A stretch of 64,000 nucleotides of DNA from Malania oleifera. Its lineage: Eukaryota > Streptophyta > Magnoliopsida > Santalales > Ximeniaceae. Every line of letters starts with the position of its first letter. The stretch's first letter is position 1. The notes beneath the pieces are model-generated. The model was not told the origin of the DNA, searched no databases, and saw only the letters and a program-made list of their open reading frames with translations. A program made the position numbers and the translations under genes. Shown one piece after another: positions 38,501 to 50,500 of this stretch. The stretch covers positions 49,862,093-49,926,092 of the forward strand of contig NC_080426.1 in the NCBI RefSeq assembly GCF_029873635.1. Reading direction: 5' to 3'.

Positions 38501-41500
38501 CCATTGCCCTACACAATTCCCAGACATGATCAACCTATATCTTGTACAAAAGGTGGAATATCTATTTGCAAACAGTGAGACAAAACTTAAAAAGGTTTAG
38601 CTCATATAATTTACCAAGTCCATTGCAAATGTTATATGTACAACCAAAACAGTATTCAGAAGTTGTGGGGTAGCTAACTAGCCGCCAGATGAAGTCAATA
38701 GTTTTCAAATTTCAAACGAAATTAATGTCTCATTCTTCAATAACAACAAGAAGGGAGTTTTTTAATGCCAAAATTCACCATGAAAAACTTACATTATGTA
38801 CACATGCATTCAAAAACAGATCAAAAATAAAAAGAGTACCTTGAACACACTTGGGCTATTTGCCGATGATTTCAAACTGTCATTTCTATAGGTATTCAGA
38901 TTCTGCTTCAGTGAGCCATTTTCTTTATTCAATCTGGAAATTTGATCCTGAAGATAAAACTTAACTTTCAAAGGCTTTCTAAATCCTAATGCACTGAGTA
39001 AATAAGGTGCAATCACTAAGAGAATATAAGACATAACCCTTTCAGAAAGAGCTAAACCAGGCACATATTTGACTTTAGACATCTCCAAATAAGAAAGCAA
39101 AGACACTAAAGGAAGAAGTGAAATTACTTAGAACTTTAGTAAAAGAATCATAACATGCAGATCAGGTGATTTTTATTTTTCATGCAATAATACCTCACTG
39201 GTAAAGTTTTTAGGAGGAAATAACAAAGAAACAGTTAAAGAAATTATTTCTGTAGGTAACCAAGCAGACCACATCTACAATCAGTAGAATGCATCGTGCA
39301 AACCCAAAAACAACGAGTTCAGTTATCAAAAGAATGGCTAAGTCTCATTAAATATTATGTCTTCAAAGAATTATATCAAATTACGTTTGAACAGTTTTAT
39401 TAAATGTCCGATTCAAAAGAATTAAATATTAAATTACGATTGAACAGTTTTAGTACTGTTTTAGTAGAAGTCTAATGGCTTTCTATATATTAAAGCACAG
39501 TGAAAATATATAACTCTGCACAGTGATTGAGGTGTATGTATGCACATATGTATGTATCCATGATCTAATAGCATGGAATACAACCCATACTAGTTGGCCA
39601 CTGTGCACACTTATGACCGGCCAACAAGTTGGACACTCCCTAAAATTAGAGAAGTTTAAATAAGTGCACTATGTGGAAAAGAAACAACTAACATTGCTAT
39701 TATATCATGAGAAGTATTCACTTCATCAGAACAAAGATCTGTCCAAATCAGTTGCATTTGACTCATCATAGAAGATCAGTCCAGAGTAGTGGCTTTTAGC
39801 ATCAAGCAAGATCCACGGTCAAGAGGGAGCAAGCCTCGTGGCAGTGGCACTGCCACGCAGTGATGATTGATGAAAGGTCAATTCAAGCTAGAATTTACCT
39901 TGATTAACCTACATATGAGTAGTGTAGGCAGGAAGAATCAGGGATCTGTACTCTAATAAAATACCAGCTTACTAGTAAGACTGCAAAACAGGCTTCCATT
40001 ATAAGCTTTTAGATATGATCTCTTATTGAAAGGCCCTCTTTTCTTTCTTCTGGGAATTCGTAAATGTTGAGGGATCATTGAAGGTCTATAAAACCATCCA
40101 AGCGTTACAGTGCTAAAAGAATCAATTTTTTAAAAAAAAAAAAGATGAATATAGCAGATATCTAGATGCTACACAGATGCAAGGCAGTGCATGAAAATGC
40201 TTGAAAAAAATAAAGATAAAATCAATGAAATCATCAAAATTTTTAAAGTTGCATGCAGGACAACATAAGTCAAGTCATCCAACTGCATGTGCAACAAAGA
40301 AATGAGTACAAATTGAATAGTCAAAAAATGAGTGTGTCCAGATAAATCAAAATAGAAGGAATAAAAGGAAGAAAGAGAAAAATGCCCTAGTGAAAAGTCT
40401 CAATTTTGAGAAAAGATGAGAAGAAATCATCCAAGATAGTTTATTCCTGTTCAATGAAGACAAAATAGTGGTCTAATTGAATTAAAAAAAACAAATGAAG
40501 CCAAAAAAAAGAAAGGGAGGGGAAGCAAAGGTCCCATAAGAAATAAAACACTGCCTCTTAATTAACAACATACACAGGCATATAAAGAGATCAATGGAAA
40601 TAAAAGATCATAGCCAACCCAATCAGCTTGAATTAAAGCATCATTGAGTCGCATAGAAAGTGCTGCTGCAGTGGCTGGTGATTCAACATCCATGGTTCCC
40701 ATTGCGTAATGTTTCCCTAATATTCCCCAAAAGGTATCAGCTTATCCCAAGGGCCAGTTTGGATCAAGGATTTTGTAAAGGAAAGGAAAGGAAAACAAGA
40801 AGGAAATTCATTGTCCACTACATTTTCTCTCTAAATCAAAGGCCATTAAAATAAAAAAATTATTCTAATATGATTAAAATTAAGAAAAATTATATATTAA
40901 TTATGTGTAATATCTATTTTTTGTACATTGATTTGGTCTATTTTTTATTTTTCTTTTTATTTTCCTTGATAACCAAACATGCAAAAGTGAAATCCTTTGT
41001 GTTTTCCTTTCCTTTCTTCAATATTTTCTGAGTTCCAAACAGGCTGTTAATATTCCATGGAGGGAAAAAAAATTTTCTTTTTAGAGAAAAATAAATTATT
41101 AAAGGCATAATAATCTTTTGCTTGAAGCAGAAAATTTGTTTTCTCTCTCATCTCCTGTTAACAGGGTTGAGCAAACATGCACCAAACTGAATTTCTCCAT
41201 TTGATCAACTTCTGCTGGAAACTCGTCTTGTTGGAATCCTTCGCTTGGATCACAAAATTTAATCAATTTTGATGGCAGCTAACCATGAGGCTTCTTTAGT
41301 GAAATAAAACAGTACACAGGAAATGACCTCAGCAAGTTGTGTATGTTCCCAAGGAAGATCAAATCCTGTGTGGCACAAATTGTGAGAACCAAGTGCTTTG
41401 AAGCAAAATTCACAAATTGGTTCAGAAAAATAGAGTGATGCTTTAGTTGTCCAATTTCTTCATGAACCACCTCCTTATTCATCTGTTCAAACTATAATAG

Positions 41501-44500
41501 AAAAAATCTGGAGGAAAATAGATGAGGTTGAAATATGTTCTCTACGTTCAGGCTCATTCATCTTCAAATTTGTGAACAGGGATAAACACTGAATTTTGGA
41601 AAATGGCCTCCGGTTCATTGGAAACAACTCTAGTTCTATCTCAATGGATCCTTTGACTGAACTGAACAGCATTCAACAGGAAAGGATACATATATGGGTT
41701 AAATTTTACAATTTACCTCTGTATATTGGACTTCCATTGGATAATTCATATTGGCAATTCTGTACGGAAACCTCTGCACATTGATTCATTTACCAACAAC
41801 AAGAAAAAGCCAAGCCTTGAGTCTCACTAGGTGGCGTCGGCTATTGATTCATTTGACAAGCAAATGAAAAATCCTTCATCAGCTAGGGCCTGTATTACTG
41901 TATAGAAATTGATACGAATGAGGAGCTTCCCAATTTTGTGGACATCAAAATACCTGATGGAGAAGTCCCTATAATAGATGCAGAAAAATATGCATAGCAA
42001 CCTAAAGTGTATAAATTGTTCTATTTTTGCGCATAATGCAAAATGCAAGCACTATAAAGGTAAAAAACAGTGGGTGAAAAAGACTAGAGAAGAAGAGAAT
42101 AAGGTTGCAGAATCATCGAAACAGGAGGCAAAGGAAGTGCTGTGATTGTACAGGAAAAGGACCATGTGAATAAAAATCAGCAGTCCAATGCTGGAAGTTT
42201 AGTTCAGCAGGCTGAGGTGCAACGTGCAACAGGAAAACTCTTTTGCAGTACTGAATGGGATATTTGATGGCTTGGAAGGAACTGATGAAAAAGAACTGTG
42301 ATAAAGTGCCATCAGGCTGTATAATAAAAATGGAGAATTCCTATTTCCTAGCAGTGGAGAAATAGAACTGAATCATCAGATGAAGGGCAAGTACTCTGAA
42401 GAATATTTAAGAGCTCAGACAAATAACAGTAGTTAAAATGCAAAGAAAACAAAAGATGTCGGATAAAGAAGCACAACAGAACAGGAAAAGAAAGGGAGGA
42501 AGAAACGCAGGCCTCCTAAGCTATAGGCTAAGCCAGTGGAAAATCCAAAGCAACAGTCTCAATGATGACTACAATCAATAGTCAGAAAATCAAAGGTCAA
42601 AATGATCATATAAAGCAGGAGGTAAGCAGGCTTAGTACGTAAAGAAACATTCAGATGCTTGCACTGTAAATAAAAACTGCTAATTTTACAAAAATGACAA
42701 ACACCATTCAAAAGAAGTGGGTTTACTTACATAACTATAGAAGTGATAGGTCAGTTGGAAGAATCTGAACGATTAAACCCCAATGCATTCAACATTATAG
42801 ATATGAATAAAATAAACAGGCTATATTTCCGCATACGCAAAAGATAAGGTGAAAATTATTGGTTTTCAGACATGCCTCAAACTACAACCAGAAAAGGAAC
42901 ATGCTATGGGCTGATTTAACAGCACTCTCAAGAAGAATTAATGAGACTCCATGGCTTGTAATAGGAGATTTTAACCCAGTGAGGAGCATATCTGAGAGTA
43001 GCAATTTGATCTCCGCTGGAAGTATGCTAGCTGTAAATGATTTTGGATATTTTCTTTACACTAAGACTTCCCTTTTGTTGGTCCTCTCTTTACATGGACT
43101 AACAAAAGGGAGGAAGGTTTCATTGCCAGAAAATTGGACAGAGTGCTGATTTCACCAAATTGTAATATTACTTTTCCCACAATGACGTTGATTTTCTACC
43201 ACCCAGGTTATCTGACCATTGCCCTGCTATGGTAAAAAAGTCCCATTATGAAAATCAGAAAAGCTAAAGACCCTTTCGGGTATCTAAATTGCTTTAAGCA
43301 AGAGAGATTTTAAAGTACAGTGGCAGAATGTCGGAGATCATAATTAATGGTACTCCAATGTAAATTGTATGCAGCTCCTAAATAAAAATCAGTATCTTAC
43401 TCCAAAGGCACTTCTAAAACATCAACAGCAGAATATCTGATGCAAGGGAAGCTCAATCACAAGCTTAGCTTGGTTTTACTCCCTCAACTTAAATGCTACT
43501 ACTGTAAACTCAAAGATGGAACGTCTTTGAAACTTGTTAAGAGTTAGGGAGGAACTGTTAAGGCAGAAAGCAAGAATGAAGTGGTTGCAGCCTGGTGGTC
43601 ACAGTAGTAAATGACAAAAGAACTAAATCCCAAATATGTTCATTCATTAAAATGCATTGAGAAACACTCGTGGTGGAATCTCAGAAGTGCTTCAGTTTTG
43701 CACAAAGTTCCTACTTCCTGGGTCAGAAAAATGAGAAGTCATACCCTGCAAGCCAGGTTTTCTGAGTCGGAGATTGTGAAATATCAATTGCTTGTTGAAC
43801 CCAGTGAATTGCATAAAAGTAGGATACTCCAAATTTGGGGGTCAAAGAGTTTTATAAAACGTTCTTGGTGGGAAAAATGAATGAAAGATCCCACTGAATT
43901 GAAATGCTGAGAGTACTGAGAAATGCTGAGAATACTTGCTCTCTCTCACTACCTCTCTCAATTTGAAAATCCAGGATTTGAATTGACGTCCTCTCATTGA
44001 TACCTCCTAAATTGCATTGATTTATCCTAAAAAATCATTTCAATTGGAACTTGGTCAATACCACCTGGAGTGAAGAGGATAAAGCTTTGCTAAGCAAACC
44101 TGTTGATAAAAAAAATATTGAAGCTATGTTCTCCTCCTCAAAAAAAGCCCCAGGCCCCCATGGCTTATGCCAAATTCTACAAAGCACGTTGGCATATGGT
44201 TGGTGGGGATGTCAGCACTTATTATTTTTTTTTAAGCACTTAAAGCTGCAGAAGCAGACAAATGTCACTTTATTGACCTTGATTCAAAAGTTATAAAAAA
44301 AAACAATAAAAAAAACTTTTGGAAGGGGCTCTAGGCCTATGGCCTGTTGTAACCTCATATAAAAATTATATTAAAAAAAAAAAAGGCACCCCAGGCCATA
44401 AGGCTCCTCACTTTGCAAATGAAAGGGGAGGGTTGTCACAGTGTACACATCCTTACCCCTTCTTTTATGCAGAGAGACTGTTTCCTTGGACTCGAACCCG

Positions 44501-47500
44501 AGAAAACAGGTCACAAAGGGGCAACCTTGCTGTTGATCCAAGGCCTGCCCTCTAAAAGATAATGGCCACCAACAGACAGCAAACATGCCTTGGTTCATTC
44601 ATCGGGCATAACCAAACTGCATTTAGTCTCATGACAATGCTTTTCTTCAAAAGGAGCTATACCCACAACTATTGTCAAAATATCAAGCCTTCAAATTTGA
44701 TGTGAAAGTTGACCTGATGAAGACCTTTGACTCAGTCCATTGGTATTTCTTCATACGCATAAGCACTCTCAAAAACTTTGTTCGGTGAATAAAAGCATGC
44801 ATGTCAAATCCTTACTTTTCAATTACCATAAATGGTTCAATCAAAGGTTTCTTCAAAGCAAGACGTAAATTAGGCAAGGAGACACTATCTCTCCCTACCT
44901 GTTTGTTATGAACTTATGATCACAGAAGCGCTAATCATGGTACTACAGCATGCTGCAGTACATGGACAACTGTCCTATCATCCACTTGCTGATGATGTGC
45001 TAATCCTAGCCCTAGGGTAACAACCCTACTGCTAGTATAAATTATACCCTCTCCATCTTCTACAAACTAATATGATTAAAATGCAATGCTTCAAAGTCAA
45101 CAGAAAGATTTTCTGTTCTGGTATTTCTGATGCTGGCATGCAGGATATCATTCAAATTTTAAGAGTTCTTATGCTTTTATCAGTGGATAAAAGCATGCAT
45201 GTCAAATCCTTACTTTTCAATTACCATAAATGGTTCAATCAAAGGTTTCTTCAAAGCAAGACGTAAATTAGGCAAGGAGACACTATCTCTCCCTACCTGT
45301 TTGTTATGAACTTATGATCACAGAAGCGCTAATCATGGTACTACAGCATGCTGCAGTACATGGACAACTGTCCTATCATCCACTTGCTGATGATGTGCTA
45401 ATCCTAGCCCTAGGGTAACAACCCTACTGCTAGTATAAATTATACCCTCTCCATCTTCTACAAACTAATATGATTAAAATGCAATGCTTCAAAGTCAACA
45501 GAAAGATTTTCTGTTCTGGTATTTCTGATGCTGGCATGCAGGATATTATTCAAATTTTAAGAGTTCTTATGCTTTTATCAGTGGATAAAAGCATGCATGT
45601 CAAATCCTTACTTTTCAATTACCATAAATGGTTCAATCAAACGTTTCTTCAAAGTAAGACGTGAATTAGGCAAGGAGACCCTATTTCTCCCTACCTGTTT
45701 GTTATGAACTTATGATCACAGAAGCGCTAATCATGGTACTACAGCATGCTGCAGTACATGGACAACTGTCCTATCATCCACTTGCTGATGATGTGCTAAT
45801 CCTAGCCCTAGGGTACCAAACCTACTGCTAGTATAAATTATACCCTCTCCATCTTCTACAAACTAATATGATTAAAATGCAATGCTTCAAAGTCAAAGAT
45901 TTTCTGTTCTGGTATTTCTGATGCTGGCATGCAGGATATTATTCAAATTTTAAGAGTTCTTGTGAGCAACTACCAGTCAAATACCTTGGGCAACCTCTAG
46001 TCACAAAAAAGGATCTGAAAAAATATACTACTACAATATACTCCCTCTGTGATGCACTCAATGTCCTAACCTTTTCACACACAACCAGTCCCAAGCCCAG
46101 CTAAAGGAGAAAGGTTGCGTCAAGTAGCTAACAGCCAACATAAAACTTCTCAAATCTCTATGATAGAAATCCCTACTAATTATTTGCAAGAGTATCCCCA
46201 GCAGGCGAAAAATTTCATTTATACCACGTGTAGCGAAAAATGGGTGATGGTAGGCTAGGCCGCCACTCCGAAGCGACATGCCGTGTCAACACCCAAGTAC
46301 GGTGTCAAATATGCAAGGATTCCTGCATCATTCTAGACAAGTGCGAGTAAAGAAGTTAGTTCAGCTGTTCAGGAGACAAAGATTAGGTCAGCAACTTGGA
46401 ATATAGGGTTGCTTACGAGTAAAAGCATAGAGATAGTGGACAAAAAGATTAGAAGAAAAATTAATGTAATCTACCTTCAAGAAACTAAGTGGTTAGGGGA
46501 GAAAGCTAGAGAAATAGAAAAATCAGAATTCAAACTTTTGTACACTAGAAAAATAAACATAAGAATGAGGTAGGAATTATTGTAAACAAAGACTTAAACT
46601 ATAGCGTTGTAGATATCAAAAGTGTAGGAAATAGAACCATAAAAATCAAGATGGTTTTAGGCCAAGAGATAATAAATGTCATACTAGCTTGTGTTCCTCA
46701 AATACGCTTACCAGAAAACCTTAAGAGACAATTTTTAGGAAGATATGGATAGTATTGTACAAGGGATATAAGTGAGTGAGAAAACATTCATAGAAGCTCA
46801 TTTGAATGGACACATTAGAAAGGATAATAAAGGTTATGAGAGGATACATGAAGGACATGGATATAGAAATAACAATAAGTTTGGAAATATGATCTTATAA
46901 TAACTACTTGCTTTTAGAAGAGAGAAGAACACTTAATAACCTTCAAAGGTGGACAAAATAAAAAATTGATTTGATCCTCGACTTCCCGTGTCGTATGATC
47001 TTCTCATTGCAATGAATACTTCCTTTAAGAAGAGAGAACACTTAATAACCTTCAAAAGTGGACAAAATAAAAAAAAAAAAAATTTTCCTTAACAAGGAGT
47101 GTTAGATCATTTATCATATAAGGATTGTAAAGTTATCCTAGTTGAAAGCTTAACCATGCAACATAGAGTTTTAGTGTTAGATACATATATAAAAAAATAG
47201 AAGAGAAAGCATTAATATAAATCATTACAAAAGAATGAAGTTGCGGAACTGAAGGGAGAAAATATAATAAAATCTAAAGATGAAACTATCATAAACGGTG
47301 ATTGGATAATAGGAGATGGTGCTGACACAAACACTTTTTGGACTAGTATAGCTACTAGCTCTATATAAAGGATAGCATAAGAGATTTTAAGTGAACCAAA
47401 AGGAATATCCTTGGATAGTAAAGAAAGTTGGTGGCGGGATCAAGATGTTTAAAAAGTTGTAAAGAGAAAAAAAATGGTACGGAGAAAATGTAAAAACATG

Positions 47501-50500
47501 GAAAACTTTGAAAAGTATAAAGAGGCGAGAAAAGATGCAAAAAAAGGCCTTAAGTGAAGCTAAACATAGACCATATAATAATTTATATGTTGGATTAGAT
47601 ACAAAAGAAGGGGAAAAAAACTATTTAAACTTGATAAAGCTAGAGAAAGAAAGAGCAGAGACTTATGTAATGTAAAATATATAAGGAGTGAGGATGATAT
47701 TGTCTTGGTTAAGAAAGAAGACATAAAAGAAAGATGGCGAAGTTACTTTAATAAGCTATTTAATGAAAATCAAGAAGAGAGCTTAAACTTGTAATTGACA
47801 AATGAGGAAAGGCTAAAAATATTATATTTATTCGCAAAATTAGAATTAATGAAGTTAAGTTTGCACTAAAAAGGATAAAACACGGAAAAGCTATAGGATC
47901 AGATAACATCCCAATTGAAGTCTGGAAATGCCTAGGTGATGTATGGAATTACATGGTCAACTAATTTATTTAACACAAATATTTACTAAGAAATGTCATA
48001 CAAATGGAGGAAAGGCACTTCAATAGCTACATGCACAAAAATAAAGGAGATATTCAAAATTGTAATAGCTATTGTGGAATCAAACTTATAAGTCATACAA
48101 ATGAAACTATAGAAAAGGGTAGTTGAACAAAGATTAAGGTTTAAAACTAGGGATTGAGAAAATCAATTTGGTTTTCTGCCTAGGAGATCTACTATAGAAG
48201 CTATATATCTTTTACGAAGATTAATGGAAAAGTTAAAGGAAAAGAAGAGGGGCTTGAATATGATTTTTATGGACTTAGGGAAACCATAATATAGAGTAAC
48301 TATATGATAGGGTACCTAGGGAAGTTCTGTGGCGAGTTTTAGGGAAAAAAAACATATGTAGTAGGTATACAGATGTCGTTAGGGATATAAATGATAGAGT
48401 AATGACTAGCATTAGGGCTACAAATGGAAAGTCTTGGGAATTTTCAATGACAATAGATATACATCAAGGATCTGTTTTGAGCCATTATCTTTTTGCACTA
48501 GTGATGGATGAACTTACAAGGAGTGTCCAAAATGAGGTTCCATGGTGTATATTGTTCGCAGATAATATTATCTTGATTGATGAAACTAGGGATGGAGTAG
48601 GAATCTAAGTTAGAGTTATGGAGAGGAACTTCAGAATCAAAAAGTTTTAGGATAAGTAGAAATAAGATAAATATATGAAATGAATTTCAGTCATAGTAGG
48701 AGAATATTGGAGAAAAGATTAAACTTGATGGTCGAGAAATCAATAGCATTAGTAGATTTAGATACCTTGGATTTATTATGCAAATTGAAGGAGAAATTGA
48801 AGGTGGTGTAATAGATAGAGTTAACACACGTTGGGTAAAATGGAGAAATGTTTCAGGTGTGTTGTGTGATTGTGAAATACTCTTAAATTAAAAGGAAAGT
48901 TCTATAGGGATTGTAAGACCATCTATGCAATATGAATTAGAATATTAGACAACTAAGAAACAACATATCCAAGTAGAAGTTATCTAAATGAAAATGCTAA
49001 GATGGTAGTATAACGTTAAAAGATAAACTAAGGAAAGAACAAATTCGTGGTAAGCCAGGCAGAACTCCTATGGAAGATAAGGGAGGAGCAGCTGAGATGG
49101 TTTGGGCAAGTACAACATCAGCCAAATATTGCGCTAGTGAGGAGTGAGCTAGTTACTATAAGAGGCAATAAAAGGGATAAGGGTAGACCCAAAATAACTG
49201 GGAATGAGATAGTGACTAGAGGATTTAATAGCCCTAAATTGTAGGAGGAAATTGCCCATGATCATGTAAATTGGCAATAAAGGATTCATGTAGCAGACCC
49301 CACATAGTGGAACTTAAGGCTTGGTTTTTTGTTGTTGTTTTTGTTGTTGCTGCTGCTGTTGTAATACATGCTTGGACACTTAAATACCTATAATATGGTG
49401 GAAGATTGCATTTAATTATGTTAAAGCTTGACATACATTGTTGGCCCACAACCTAACAGCTTAAGGTTTTAGGTAAAGTGGTAATCTAACAAATCAAATC
49501 CATTATCCAAAGCAGTCAAGAGTTACTGATCAACAATACTATTTCTTCATCAATCTGTTACTAAGGAACTTGAAAGAAGATTCAAGGCTTTCTTATGGAG
49601 AGGAAATGACTGGAATACACACAGCTGCAACAAAAATGGCAGGATGCCACGAAAGAAGTATAGGATTCAAATTGCTATCGAAGTGGAGTGAAACAGCTGT
49701 TATAAAGCTTCTTAGGCGCATATGCACATCAATTTTTCTATAGGTTACTCAGACTCGCACCTACAAAAACTAAAAGGTAGAAGTATATCGGCTGTAATTT
49801 GTAAAGGCCTCATCTGGGAGTACATGGACATGGAAGAGAATTCCAAAGGTCAGATCCTCGGCCCCACCCCAACTTTAAATGCAAGACAAGATTGGAAATG
49901 GAAACTTTCTCTTCTGCATTCTTTGATAATTGATATCCAAACAGTGATTGCAACATTATGGAACCCACCAGCCAATTGATTTGAGCATTCATTTAAATGC
50001 AGAAGTAGCTGACATACAAAATGGAAATGGTTGGATTTGGCCAAGAAGGTGAACACAAAATGTGTCTCAGATCAAAGCCACCTTAACAGTACCCTTGATG
50101 CAGCAAATGAAGACACTATCTATATACTGGGACCTACCTCTGCAGGAGCATTCACATTTCCTCAGCCTGGAACTCTATAAGACAAAAGAAATGCACAGTT
50201 AATTAGGCCACCTTCATCTGGTTTAAGCACTGCATTCACATTTCCTCAGCCTAAAACTCTATAAGACAAAAGAAATGCCCAGTTAATTAGGCAATCCTCA
50301 TTTGGTTAGTCAATTAGGCCACCCTCATTTGGTTTAAGTAATGCATTCTAAACACTCTTTTATTGCTTGGCTAGCAATACAAGAGAGGCTACCCAGACTC
50401 AAAATCCAGTTACTAGGGCCAAAGCTGCAGATATTACTTGGAATGAAAATTTTTCTTTTGTATTCTTTGATATTTGGCACCCACAGTGATTGAACATCAT

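Noticed and set aside
44488-44541. Possible tRNA gene (A and B boxes)
   Set aside because: No tRNA cloverleaf or acceptor stem; the boxes belong to a SINE with its own 3' body and tail.
44319-44598. Open frames on both strands at the SINE
   Set aside because: They lie on the Au-like SINE body and its A/T tail.
45072-45664. Two identical 64-codon frames as a small gene family
   Set aside because: They are repeat units of the 398-bp triplication within the L1, not genes.
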